NCBI RefSeq assembly: GCF_014651075.1
Contig: NZ_BMWE01000016.1
Span: forward strand, 62,001-126,000
DNA length: 64,000 bases
From: Streptomyces djakartensis
GTDB taxonomy: Bacteria; Actinomycetota; Actinomycetes; Streptomycetales; Streptomycetaceae
Direction: 5' to 3'
Each line of letters begins with the position of its first letter. Position 1 is the stretch's first letter. Of this stretch, positions 16,212-24,399 are shown one piece after another. Both the position numbers and the translations under genes were made by a program. The notes beneath the pieces are model-generated. The model was not told the DNA's origin, did not search any database, and saw only the letters and a program-made list of their open reading frames with translations.

Positions 16212-16703
16212 ATGCCTCCGGACCTCCTCGCCACGCCCGATCTCCTGCGCTCGGTCTTCCGGCGGCACGCGGCGGGTGTCGCCGTGATCACCGCGCGGGG
16301 CGGCGCCGGTCCGGTGGGCTTCACCGCGACCTCCCTGAGTTCCGTCTCGGCCGAGCCGCCCCTGCTGTCCTTCGGGGTCGGCACCGGCTCCTCCAGCTGG
16401 CCCGCGATCGCCGGTGCCGGCCATGTCGGCGTGCACATCCTCGGAGAGCACCAGCAGGAGCTGGCGGCGACCTTCGCCCGCAGCGGGGCCGATCGTTTCG
16501 CGGCGCCCACCCGGTGGCGCGAGGGGCCGGAGGGCGTCCCCGTGCTCGACGGTGTGCTCGCCTGGCTGGTGGGCCGGGTCGTCGCCCGCGTCCCCGCCGG
16601 AGACCACCGGATCGTGATCGCGGAGGTCGTGCACGGCGATTCCTCGGGCACCGGCCGGCCGCTCCTCTACCACCAGGGACGCTTCGGCCGTCTGCGCGAC
16701 TGA
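16212..16703 (+). CDS. Flavin reductase-like (FMN-binding split-barrel) protein
   Basis: A 163-residue flavin reductase-domain protein. It shows 'LRSVFRRHAAGVAVITARGGAGPVGFTATSLSSVSAEPPLLSFGV', the conserved FMN-site start of the family, then 'HVGVHILGEHQQELAATFA' and the terminal 'PLLYHQGRFGRL'. Such proteins reduce FMN/FAD with NAD(P)H or supply reduced flavin to a monooxygenase; no monooxygenase is adjacent. The ATG at 16212 has no obvious Shine-Dalgarno and may have a short leader. Confidence 0.9.
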   Translation: MPPDLLATPDLLRSVFRRHAAGVAVITARGGAGPVGFTATSLSSVSAEPPLLSFGVGTGSSSWPAIAGAGHVGVHILGEHQQELAATFARSGADRFAAPTRWREGPEGVPVLDGVLAWLVGRVVARVPAGDHRIVIAEVVHGDSSGTGRPLLYHQGRFGRLRD

Positions 16704-16919
16704 CCCGCGTACCCCCGGCTGCGGGGCCGTCGAGTTCCGGTTACGCTGCGTTGCGAAGGTCACAGTTCAAAGCGCTTGCTTAGCGGGCATGAACTGGATG
16801 TACTGACGAGTAATATTTCGCTCGGAGCGTGGGCCGCCCCGACCGGGATCGGCCGCTTGAGGCGCCTATGCTGCCTGCAAGCAGGCACCGAGAAATGACG
16901 ATGCAGTAGGAGAGCCGGC

Positions 16920-17708
16920 GTGAGCTTGAGGATCGTTGTCACTGTGAAGTACGTGCCCGACGCCACTGGCGACCGGCACTTCGCCGATGACCTGACCGTC
17001 GACCGGGACGACGTGGACGGTCTGCTCTCCGAGCTCGACGAGTACGCGGTCGAGCAGGCGCTGCAGATCTCCGAGAACTCCGACGACGACGTGGAGATCA
17101 CCGTCCTGACGGTGGGTCCGGAGGACGCCAAGGACGCCCTGCGCAAGGCGCTGTCCATGGGCGCCGACAAGGCCGTCCACGTCGAGGACGACGACATCCA
17201 CGGCACCGACGCCATCGGCACCTCCCTGGTCCTGGCCAAGGCGATCGAGAAGGCCGGCTACGACCTGGTGATCTCCGGCATGGCCTCCACCGACGGCACC
17301 ATGGGCGTCGTGCCCGCGCTGCTCGCCGAGCGTCTGGGTGTCCCGCAGGTCACCCTGCTCTCCGAGGTCTCCGTCGAGGACGGCACGGTCAAGGGCCGCC
17401 GCGACGGCGACGCCGCCTCCGAGAACCTCGAGGCGTCCCTGCCGGCGGTCGTGTCGGTGACCGACCAGTCCGGCGAGGCGCGCTACCCGTCCTTCAAGGG
17501 CATCATGGCGGCCAAGAAGAAGCCGGTGGAGTCCTGGGACCTGTCCGATCTCGACATCGAGGCCGAGGAGGTCGGCCTGGAGGGCGCCTACACCACGGTC
17601 GACAACGCGGCCGAGCGTCCGGCCCGTACCGCGGGCACGATCGTCAAGGACGAGGGCGAGGGCGGCAAGCAGCTCGCTGAGTTCCTCGCGGGCCAGAAGT
17701 TCATCTGA
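16920..17708 (+). CDS. etfB: Electron transfer flavoprotein beta subunit
   Basis: A 262-residue EtfB. It starts 'LRIVVTVKYVPD' and contains 'LDEYAVEQALQISENSDD', 'TVLTVGPEDAKDALRKALSMGADKAVHV' and the AMP-binding/ETF beta signature 'VISGMASTDGTMGVVPALLAERLG'. With EtfA it forms the FAD/AMP heterodimer that takes electrons from acyl-CoA and related dehydrogenases in the cytosol. The GTG at 16920 has AGGAG about 8 nt upstream. It is followed by etfA after 55 bp, with its own purine-rich ribosome site. Confidence 0.96.
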   Translation: MSLRIVVTVKYVPDATGDRHFADDLTVDRDDVDGLLSELDEYAVEQALQISENSDDDVEITVLTVGPEDAKDALRKALSMGADKAVHVEDDDIHGTDAIGTSLVLAKAIEKAGYDLVISGMASTDGTMGVVPALLAERLGVPQVTLLSEVSVEDGTVKGRRDGDAASENLEASLPAVVSVTDQSGEARYPSFKGIMAAKKKPVESWDLSDLDIEAEEVGLEGAYTTVDNAAERPARTAGTIVKDEGEGGKQLAEFLAGQKFI

Positions 17709-17763
17709 GCCCGGCATTCGCTGACCGCCCCTCATCTTTCGCAAGCAGGAGAGAAGAAGTCCC

Positions 17764-18726
17764 ATGGCTGAAGTTCTCGTCTACGTCGACCACGTGGACG
17801 GTGCCGTCCGCAAGCCCACCCTCGAGCTGCTGACCCTGGCCCGCCGCATCGGCGAGCCGGTCGCCGTCGCGCTGGGCAACGGCGCGGGTGACACCGCCGC
17901 CACCCTCGCCGAGCACGGCGCGGTCAAGGTCCTCACCCACGAGGCCGCCGAGTACGCCGACTACCTGGTCGTACCGAAGGTGGACGCCCTGCAGGCGGCG
18001 CACGAGGCCGTGTCCCCGGCCGCCGTGCTGGTCCCGTCCTCCGCGGAGGGCAAGGAGATCGCCGCCCGTCTGGCGCTGCGCATCGGTTCCGGCATCATCA
18101 CCGACGCCGTCGACCTGGAGGCCGGCGACGAGGGCCCGGTGGCCACCCAGTCGGTGTTCGCCGCCTCCTTCACCACCAAGTCCCGTGTCTCCAAGGGCAC
18201 CCCGGTCATCACGGTCAAGCCCAACAGCGCCGCCGTCGAGCCGGCCCCGGCCGCCGGCGCGGTCGAGGCCCTGTCCGTGTCCTTCTCCGCTCAGGCCACC
18301 GGCACCAAGGTCACCGGCCGTACGCCGCGTGAGTCGACGGGCCGTCCGGAGCTGACCGAGGCCGCGATCGTGGTCTCCGGTGGCCGTGGCGTCAACGGCG
18401 CGGAGAACTTCGCGATCATCGAGGCGCTCGCCGACTCCCTCGGTGCGGCCGTCGGTGCCTCGCGTGCCGCGGTGGACGCCGGCTGGTACCCGCACACCAA
18501 CCAGGTCGGCCAGACGGGCAAGTCCGTCTCGCCGCAGCTGTACATCGCCTCCGGCATCTCGGGCGCGATCCAGCACCGGGCCGGTATGCAGACCTCGAAG
18601 ACGATCGTGGCGATCAACAAGGACGCCGAGGCCCCGATCTTCGACCTGGTCGACTACGGCGTCGTCGGCGACCTGTTCGACGTCGTCCCGGCCCTGACCG
18701 AGGAGATCAAGACCCGCAAGGGCTGA
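17764..18726 (+). CDS. etfA: Electron transfer flavoprotein alpha subunit
   Basis: A 320-residue EtfA with the N-terminal adenine-nucleotide-like domain ('VLVYVDHVDGAVRKPTLELL') and the C-terminal FAD domain marked by 'VSGGRGVNGAENFAIIEALAD', 'HTNQVGQTGKSVSPQLYIA' and 'GISGAIQHRAGMQ', ending 'IFDLVDYGVVGDLFDVVPAL'. It binds the FAD of the etf heterodimer. AGGAGAGAAG precedes the ATG. A clean hairpin terminator follows the stop, so the transcription unit is probably etfBA alone. Confidence 0.97.
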   Translation: MAEVLVYVDHVDGAVRKPTLELLTLARRIGEPVAVALGNGAGDTAATLAEHGAVKVLTHEAAEYADYLVVPKVDALQAAHEAVSPAAVLVPSSAEGKEIAARLALRIGSGIITDAVDLEAGDEGPVATQSVFAASFTTKSRVSKGTPVITVKPNSAAVEPAPAAGAVEALSVSFSAQATGTKVTGRTPRESTGRPELTEAAIVVSGGRGVNGAENFAIIEALADSLGAAVGASRAAVDAGWYPHTNQVGQTGKSVSPQLYIASGISGAIQHRAGMQTSKTIVAINKDAEAPIFDLVDYGVVGDLFDVVPALTEEIKTRKG

Positions 18727-18743
18727 TCGACTCAGGCTGCGAG

Positions 18744-18775
18744 GCCCCCGTGACCGTGCGAACGGTCACGGGGGC
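18744..18775 (+). terminator. Rho-independent-like terminator of etfBA
   Basis: A perfect 14-bp stem, GCCCCCGTGACCGT (18744-18757) and its reverse complement (18762-18775), around a GCGA tetraloop, followed by TCTTCT. It lies 18 bp past the etfA stop and just before the convergent gene, so it may work in both directions. Confidence 0.88.
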
Positions 18776-18780
18776 TCTTC

Positions 18781-19686
18781 TCATCCCAGGGTCATCGTGG
18801 CCTGCACCGGCAGGTGGTCGCTCGGGTAGGTCCCGCCCATGCTGAAGGTGTTCATCCCGGCCCAGTGCGTGGTCACCCCGGGCGTTGTGAGGATCCAGTC
18901 GATGCGCCGCCCGCCGGGTCTGGGCCCCCGGTAGCCGTGGTACGTCCCGTACGCCGGACCCCGTGAGGCCGCCGCGTCCCAGGCGTCCACCAGCCCGATG
19001 TCCAGCATGAGGTCGTACACCCGGTTGTCGTGGGCGCCCGCGTTGAAGTCGCCGGTGACGATGACCGGTGACGACCGGTCCCACCCGCCGATCGTCTCGC
19101 CGATGAGCCCCACCGAGCGTTCCCGGGCGTACTGGCTGACGCTGTCCAGATGGGTGTTGAGGACGTAGAACTCCCGTCCCCGGTCGGCGAGGTCGGCGAA
19201 ACGGACCCAGGTCACCATGCGCAGCCAGTCCGCGTTCCAGGTGTTCGAGGCGATGGTGTACGGGGTGTCGGACAGCCAGAAGTGGTCGAACTCGACCGGC
19301 TCGAGTCTGCGCGTGTCGTAGAAGACCGCCATGAACTCGTCCTTGCTGCCGCCCCCGCGTCCGGTGCCGATCCAGTCGTAGTGCTCGCCGAGATCCCTCT
19401 CGATCATGCGCACTTGCCGGTACAGCCCTTCCTGGATGCCGATGACGTGCGGTCGCTCGCGGCGCAGCAGTTCCCGCATCACCGGCCGGCGCACGGCCCA
19501 GCGCGGTGTCTCGTCGACGACGGTCGCGAAGCGCACGTTGAACGTCATGACGTTCAGGGCGCCCGGGTGCTCGCCGGCCGAGGCGGGCCGGGTGGGGCCC
19601 GCGGTGGTGAGCAGCGGTCCTGCGACGGCGGCGGCCGCCGCTGCCTTGAGCCCGTGGCGGCGTGTCACTCCGGCCTCGTTCGGCAC
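18781..19686 (-). CDS. Exported endonuclease/exonuclease/phosphatase-fold protein
   Basis: A 301-residue protein with an N-terminal twin-arginine-type signal 'TRRHGLKAAAAAAVAGPLL' ending near 'RPASAGEHPG', so export by Tat is likely. The mature part has the EEP metallo-hydrolase signatures: 'VMTFNVRFA' (Asn), 'VIGIQEGLYRQV' (metal Glu), 'VLNTHLDS', 'VIVTGDFNAGAHD' (D and N) and the terminal 'YPSDHLPVQATM' with SDH. It may act on phosphodiesters such as phospholipid, sphingolipid or extracellular nucleic acid; specificity is not readable. Confidence 0.9.
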   Translation of the reverse strand: MPNEAGVTRRHGLKAAAAAAVAGPLLTTAGPTRPASAGEHPGALNVMTFNVRFATVVDETPRWAVRRPVMRELLRRERPHVIGIQEGLYRQVRMIERDLGEHYDWIGTGRGGGSKDEFMAVFYDTRRLEPVEFDHFWLSDTPYTIASNTWNADWLRMVTWVRFADLADRGREFYVLNTHLDSVSQYARERSVGLIGETIGGWDRSSPVIVTGDFNAGAHDNRVYDLMLDIGLVDAWDAAASRGPAYGTYHGYRGPRPGGRRIDWILTTPGVTTHWAGMNTFSMGGTYPSDHLPVQATMTLG

Positions 19687-19847
19687 GTGGTCTCCTCCCC
19701 TTGTGCGTCAGGATGAAGCTTTCCTTCTGAATACGGAAGAAGACGCCGGGACATCAGCGGCCGATGGTGAAGCATGGTCAATCGCACTTCAAGACGGTGT
19801 TGACCAGGGAGAAGACCGGCAGATAGCTTCGATCTGCGGACTACGGA

Positions 19848-19862
19848 TTCCGCTGTGCGGAA
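19848..19862 (+). promoter_or_regulatory. Dyad TTCCGC-TGT-GCGGAA in front of the DUF6986 gene
   Basis: A perfect inverted repeat with 6-bp arms and a 3-bp centre, ending 15 bp before the start codon. A related imperfect site TTCTGAATACGGAA lies about 120 bp upstream, near 19724-19737. Its form resembles sites I recall for IclR-type regulators of allantoin/urate pathways in Streptomyces; that link is recollection, not shown. Confidence 0.5.
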
Positions 19863-19877
19863 AATGGAGGGTGTGGA

Positions 19878-21179
19878 ATGGGGCAGGGTCGGCAGGAGAA
19901 CGTGGCGACGAGTCTCGCGGGTGCCGTCAGCGAGGAGATCAGCGCCTCACTCGCCCCCGTCGACGCGGAACTGGAGCGCCGCTACCCGGGAGACCCCGGC
20001 ACCCGTCAGCCCGTGCACACCGTCTACGTCCCCGGAGACGTCTTCGCCGCCGACACCGTCCGCACCTGGGGCGACCGGGCCCTCGCCGCCCTCGACGAGC
20101 ACGCTCCCGACGCCGAGTCCTTCGCCGCCGTCCTCGGCCTCGGGGACGAGCTCGCGACGCCCGTGTACGACCGGGTCCGCGCCAAGCTGGAGCGCGAGCC
20201 CGTCGAGGACCTCCGCGTCGACTTCGAGGACGGCTACGGCAGCCGCCCGGGCGCCGAGGAGGACGCGGCCGCCGCCCGCACCGCCCGGATCATCGCCGAG
20301 GCGTACGAGGACGGCACCGCGGCCCCGTACATGGGCATCCGTATGAAGTGCATGGAGGCGCCCGTCCGCGACCGGGGCATCCGCACCCTCGACGTCTTCC
20401 TCACCGGCCTGATGGAGGCCGGCGGCCTGCCCGCCGGACTCAAGCTCACGCTGCCGAAGGTGACGTACCCCGAGCAGGTCACCGCCATGGCACGGCTGCT
20501 GGACGCCTTCGAGAAGGCACACGGCCTGGAGCCCGGCCGGATCGGCTTCGAGATCCAGGTCGAGACCAGCCAGTCCATCCTCGCCGCTGACGGCACCGCC
20601 ACCGTCGCCCGCATGATCCAGGCCGCCGAGGGCCGTGCCACGGGCCTGCACTACGGCACCTTCGACTACAGCGCCTGCCTGGGCGTCTCCGCCGCACACC
20701 AGGCCTCCGACCACCCCGCCGCCGACCACGCCAAGGCGGTCATGCAGGTCGCGGCGGCCGGTACGGGCGTCCGCGTCTCGGACGGTTCGACGAACGTCCT
20801 CCCGGTGGGCCCCACCGGGAAGGTCCACGCGGCCTGGCGGCTGCACTACGGCCTCACCAGGCGCGCCCTGGCCCGCGCCTACTACCAGGGCTGGGACATG
20901 CACCCCGGCCACATCCCGACCCGCTACGCCGCCGTCTTCGCCTTCTACCGTGAGGGCTTCGAGCAGGCCGCCGCCCGCCTCGCCCGTTACGCGGGCCGCA
21001 TCGGCGGTGACGTCATGGACGAACCCGCCACCGCCAAGGCCCTCAGCGGCTATCTGCTGCGCGGCCTGGACTGCGGCGCCCTGGACATCGGCGAGGTCGC
21101 CCGGCTGACCGGCCTGACCCGCGCGGACCTGGAGAGCTTCGCGGCGCCCCGGCGGGGCGATCTGACGGCTTCCGCCTGA
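19878..21179 (+). CDS. DUF6986 / HpcH-HpaI aldolase-like protein
   Basis: A 433-residue TIM-barrel protein related to citrate lyase beta/malyl-CoA lyase-type enzymes. Features are 'DLRVDFEDGYGSRPGAEED' (metal-site D/E), 'IRMKCMEAPVRDRGIRTLD' (substrate Arg region), 'FEIQVETSQSILAADG' (catalytic E) and 'LHYGTFDYSACLGV'. It probably performs C-C bond cleavage on a small acid; substrate unknown. I recall the family near purine-degradation genes in Streptomyces, but none are next to it here. GGAGG is 7 nt upstream of the ATG at 19878, and a dyad operator lies just before. Confidence 0.83.
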   Translation: MGQGRQENVATSLAGAVSEEISASLAPVDAELERRYPGDPGTRQPVHTVYVPGDVFAADTVRTWGDRALAALDEHAPDAESFAAVLGLGDELATPVYDRVRAKLEREPVEDLRVDFEDGYGSRPGAEEDAAAARTARIIAEAYEDGTAAPYMGIRMKCMEAPVRDRGIRTLDVFLTGLMEAGGLPAGLKLTLPKVTYPEQVTAMARLLDAFEKAHGLEPGRIGFEIQVETSQSILAADGTATVARMIQAAEGRATGLHYGTFDYSACLGVSAAHQASDHPAADHAKAVMQVAAAGTGVRVSDGSTNVLPVGPTGKVHAAWRLHYGLTRRALARAYYQGWDMHPGHIPTRYAAVFAFYREGFEQAAARLARYAGRIGGDVMDEPATAKALSGYLLRGLDCGALDIGEVARLTGLTRADLESFAAPRRGDLTASA

Positions 21180-21243
21180 CTCGCGGCCACCGCCGCCCAC
21201 TTCTCCCGCCGGGCACAACCCCGGTCCGCCGCCTCGGTGGTGT

Positions 21244-22047
21244 CTACGTCAGGGGCTGCGGCGACGCGCCCGTCCCGTGGCTCCCGTCGTGCGCTGAGGC
21301 GGCCACGTACCGCTCAAGACCGGAGGCCGTCACCAGCTTCTCCTCGATGAACAGCCGCGTGCCGCGCTCGCACAACCGCCGGTCGGCGCGCGCCCGCTCA
21401 CAGAACTCCTCGGGCACGACGCCGAACAGCTCCCGCAGGCGTGGCAGGCCGATGAGCAGTTCGGTGAGGATCTCCCGTTGTCCCGGGTGGGTGCGCGGCT
21501 TGCCGGTGCCGTCGTGCAGGACACCGTGCCGGTTGACGTAGGCGTACGCGCCCGGCAGGCGGGTGCCGTCAGCGAGGCCTATCCGCACGTCGGGCGCGGG
21601 CAGCCAGGCCCGGTCGAAGTTCCCGCCCGGCACCGGCGCGCCCTCGCTGGCGTCGATCACCGCGAGCTGCTCGTCGTCGAGCCAGAGGACGAACAGTTCC
21701 CGCACCGTGTCCGGGGCGCTGACCGGCGAGGCCGACACGTATCCCATACGGCTCACGTGCGCCGAGACACCGGCGTCGACGCCGGTCACCCGGGCCCTCA
21801 CCATCGGGATCGGCGACATGATCCCGAACTCCAGCATCTTGTGCCGCAACTGCCCAGGGCAGGCGTTCGAGCCGATGGCGAGCACCGGTGTGCGGTCCGC
21901 GTACCACGTCCGGTCCAGCGGCAGGAAGCGGTCCCCGTCGAGCAGCCCGGAGCCGGCCGGCCACGCGCCCGGATAGAGCAGAGGATGCTCACGCGGCGCC
22001 TCGGCCAGGCCGAGTGCCCGCAGTGTGCGGTCGGCGTCGTGATCCAT
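21244..22047 (-). CDS. Hypothetical protein, possibly gamma-glutamylcyclotransferase-like
   Basis: A 267-residue soluble protein. The segment 'TPVLAIGSNACPGQLRHKM' resembles the YGSN-type loop of gamma-glutamylcyclotransferases, and 'LFVLWLDDEQLAVIDASEG' fits the acidic part of that fold, but similarity is weak and the catalytic Glu cannot be assigned safely. The ATG at 22047 lies 7 bp after the LacI stop on the same strand, so it is probably co-transcribed with the regulator; an alternative ATG at 22077 overlaps that gene. Function unknown. Confidence 0.65.
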   Translation of the reverse strand: MDHDADRTLRALGLAEAPREHPLLYPGAWPAGSGLLDGDRFLPLDRTWYADRTPVLAIGSNACPGQLRHKMLEFGIMSPIPMVRARVTGVDAGVSAHVSRMGYVSASPVSAPDTVRELFVLWLDDEQLAVIDASEGAPVPGGNFDRAWLPAPDVRIGLADGTRLPGAYAYVNRHGVLHDGTGKPRTHPGQREILTELLIGLPRLRELFGVVPEEFCERARADRRLCERGTRLFIEEKLVTASGLERYVAASAHDGSHGTGASPQPLT

Positions 22048-22054
22048 GACAAGC

Positions 22055-23092
22055 TCAGTCCGCCGGGGGAAGCTCACCCGAGCCGCGGCTGATCAACCGG
22101 GTGGGCAGCTCGATACGTTCCGGTGTGACCAGTGTGCCGTCCAACTGCCGGAAGAGGCGTTCCGCGGCGGTACGGCCGAGGGCCGCCGCGTCCTGGGCGA
22201 CGACCGTGACGCCCGGCTGGAGCAGGTCGGCGAGCTCGATGTCGTCGAATCCGACGAGGGCGACGGGGCGGGCATGCTCGGCGAGCACCCGGATCACGGT
22301 GACCGTCACCCGGTTGTTGCCCGCGAACACCGCGGTGACCGGGTCCGCACCGGACAGCATCTCCTCGGCGGCCCTGCGCACCCGCTCGGGGTCGGTGGCG
22401 CCGAGCGACATCCAGGAACCCGCCACGGGTATGCCCGCGTCCTCCATCGCCGCCCGATAGCCGCGCAGCCGCTCCGCGGCGGTGTGGATCCGGGGCATGT
22501 CGCCGATGAAGCCGATTCTGCGGTGCCCGTGCGCGATGAGGTGGGCGACCCCGTCCCGGGCGCCGCCGAAGTTGTCCGACAGGACCACGTCGGCGTCGAT
22601 GTGCCCGGCCGGACGGTCCACGAACACCGTGGCGACACCCGCCTTGAGCTCCGGCTCCAGATACCGGTGGTCGTCACCGGCCGGGATCACCACCAGCCCG
22701 TCCACCCGTCGCGCGCACAGCGCCAGCACCAGCTCCTGCTCACGGTCCGGGTCCTCCGCGCTGGAACCGTTGATCAGCAGGGCGCCGTGCGCGCGGGCCA
22801 CCTCCTCGACCGACCGGCTCAGCGGACCGTAGAAGGGGTCCGCGAGGTCCTCCAGGACCAGGCCGATGCTCGCCGTGCGGCCCTTGCGCAGCACCCGCGC
22901 GCTGTCGTTGCGGCGGAAACCCAGGGCGTCGATCGCCTCCTGGACCCGGCGCTCCGTCTCCGGTGTGACGCCCGGCTCCCCGTTCACGACCCGGGAGACC
23001 GTCTTGAGTCCGACCCCGGCGCGTGCCGCGACGTCCTTCATGGTCGGGCGGGTGCCGTAGCGCCTTGCGGATCGGAGGTTGGTCTGGGGCAC
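22055..23092 (-). CDS. LacI family transcriptional regulator
   Basis: A 345-residue LacI-type repressor. The DNA-binding domain is 'TMKDVAARAGVGLKTVSRVVNG' followed by 'VTPETERRVQEAIDALGFRRN' and the hinge 'ARVLRKGRT'. The sugar-binding core follows, with 'IGLVLEDLADPFYGPL' and the C-terminal 'VALVGFDDIELADLLQPGVT'. The GTG at 23092 (M-P-Q-T-N-L-R-S) is preferred, with AGGA upstream. It is divergent from a ROK sugar kinase with a palindrome between them, so it probably represses that kinase and itself in response to a sugar. Confidence 0.9.
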   Translation of the reverse strand: MPQTNLRSARRYGTRPTMKDVAARAGVGLKTVSRVVNGEPGVTPETERRVQEAIDALGFRRNDSARVLRKGRTASIGLVLEDLADPFYGPLSRSVEEVARAHGALLINGSSAEDPDREQELVLALCARRVDGLVVIPAGDDHRYLEPELKAGVATVFVDRPAGHIDADVVLSDNFGGARDGVAHLIAHGHRRIGFIGDMPRIHTAAERLRGYRAAMEDAGIPVAGSWMSLGATDPERVRRAAEEMLSGADPVTAVFAGNNRVTVTVIRVLAEHARPVALVGFDDIELADLLQPGVTVVAQDAAALGRTAAERLFRQLDGTLVTPERIELPTRLISRGSGELPPAD

Positions 23093-23174
23093 GGTGCGGT
23101 GTCCTGTCCTGTCGTCCACGGGGGTGCGTCGGTCCTGGGTTTGTATGAGGATGTGGCGTCGAGCATAGGGCCTG

Positions 23175-23186
23175 GACAACGTTGTC
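23175..23186. promoter_or_regulatory. LacI-type operator GACAACGTTGTC
   Basis: A perfect 12-bp palindrome with the central AACGTT typical of LacI/GalR operators (central CG). It lies between the divergent LacI and ROK kinase genes, 83 bp from the LacI start and 97 bp from the kinase start. One site could control both promoters. Confidence 0.72.
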
Positions 23187-23282
23187 AGGCTCGGGGGAGA
23201 CTGTCCACCGTCATCTCCGGACGGCGCCCCACCGCCCGGCCGGTCCAGTCCTTTTCACCGTCGAGCGGGAGATCCGACACTG

Positions 23283-24236
23283 ATGCACACCGACCTCGTG
23301 GCCGCGCTCGACATCGGCGGCACCAAGATCGCCGGCGCTCTGGTGGACGGCCACGGCCGGATCCTGGTCCGCGCCCAGCGGCCGACGCCCGCCCGGGAGG
23401 ACGGCGACACCGTGATGCGGGCTGTCGAGGAGGTGCTCGGCGAGCTCACCGTGTCGCCCTTGTGGGAGCGTGCCGCGGCGGTGGGGATCGGCAGCGCGGG
23501 GCCGGTGGACAGGCCGGCGGGCACGGTGAGCCCGGTGAACGTACCCGGCTGGCGCGACTACCCGCTCGTCGGGCATGTCCGGGCCGCGGCCGGGGGACTG
23601 CCAGTCGAGCTGATCGGCGACGGGGTGGCGATCACGGCGGCCGAACACTGGCAGGGCGCCGCCCGGGGTCACGACAACGCGCTGTGCATGGTCGTCTCCA
23701 CGGGCGTCGGCGGCGGTCTGGTGCTCGGTGGCCGGCTGCATCCCGGGCCCACCGGCAACGCCGGCCACATCGGCCACATCAGCGTCGACATCGACGGCGA
23801 TCCGTGCCCGTGCGGCTCGCGCGGATGCGTGGAGCGCATCGCCAGCGGCCCCAACATCGCCCGCCGCGCCGTGGAGAACGGCTGGCGGCCCGGCCCCGAC
23901 GGCGACGCGTCCGCCGCGGCGGTGGCCGCCGCGGCCCGGGCCGGTGATCCGGTCGCCGTGGCCTCGTTCGAGCGGGCCGCCCAGGCCCTGGCCGCGGGGA
24001 TAGCCGCGACCGCGACCCTGGTGGAGATCGAGATCGCCGTGATCGGCGGGGGAGTGGGCAAGGCGGGCGAGGTCCTCTTCGCGCCCCTGCGCAAGGCCCT
24101 GAGCGCCTACGCGACGCTGTCCTTCGTCCGGCACCTGACGGTGGCACCGGCCCGGATGGGCACCGACGCGGGTCTGGTGGGCGCGGCGGCGGCCGCGATG
24201 AACCGACGGACGGACGCGGCCGCGGCGGGTGTCTGA
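23283..24236 (+). CDS. ROK family sugar kinase
   Basis: A 317-residue ROK kinase, glucokinase-like. It shows the phosphate-1 loop 'ALDIGGTKIAGALVDG' (residues 8-23), 'AVGIGSAGPVD', the catalytic 'LIGDGVAITAAEHW' (the usual D-N-D is D-G-V, though D113 remains), 'STGVGGGLVLGG', and the ROK zinc site H164 with C175-P-C-G-S-R-G-C182. It phosphorylates a hexose or N-acetylhexosamine with ATP. ATG at 23283 follows GGGAG. It is probably controlled by the divergent LacI regulator. Confidence 0.9.
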   Translation: MHTDLVAALDIGGTKIAGALVDGHGRILVRAQRPTPAREDGDTVMRAVEEVLGELTVSPLWERAAAVGIGSAGPVDRPAGTVSPVNVPGWRDYPLVGHVRAAAGGLPVELIGDGVAITAAEHWQGAARGHDNALCMVVSTGVGGGLVLGGRLHPGPTGNAGHIGHISVDIDGDPCPCGSRGCVERIASGPNIARRAVENGWRPGPDGDASAAAVAAAARAGDPVAVASFERAAQALAAGIAATATLVEIEIAVIGGGVGKAGEVLFAPLRKALSAYATLSFVRHLTVAPARMGTDAGLVGAAAAAMNRRTDAAAAGV

Positions 24237-24246
24237 GACCGGGCAG

Positions 24247-24361
24247 GAACGTTCCAGCGGCTCGGTTTTCCACCGTTCCTGAGGCGGAACGAACCGTTCC
24301 TGAGGCGGAACGAACCGTTCCTGAGCTGCGCCGGTCCAGGACACCGGGTTTCCCCCGGAAA
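24247..24361. repeat. Clustered GTTCC/GGAAC dyads, including a 21-bp tandem repeat
   Basis: GGAACGTTCC (24247-24256) is followed by a 21-bp unit repeated 2.6 times (24272-24292, 24293-24313, partial 24314-24325). Each full unit contains CGTTCC-TGAGGC-GGAACG. A further dyad TTTCC-CCC-GGAAA sits at 24349-24361. All lie in the 160-bp gap before an AraC gene. A multi-site operator is more likely than a terminator, since the repeats are regularly phased. Confidence 0.7.
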
Positions 24362-24399
24362 ACGACCGAATGCCCGTGCGATGTGGCACGATCGCGCAT

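Noticed and set aside
16755..16830. Strong promoter for etfBA with a TAATAT -10 hexamer at 16811
   Set aside because: No matching -35 at the right spacing, so the call was too weak to list as a feature.
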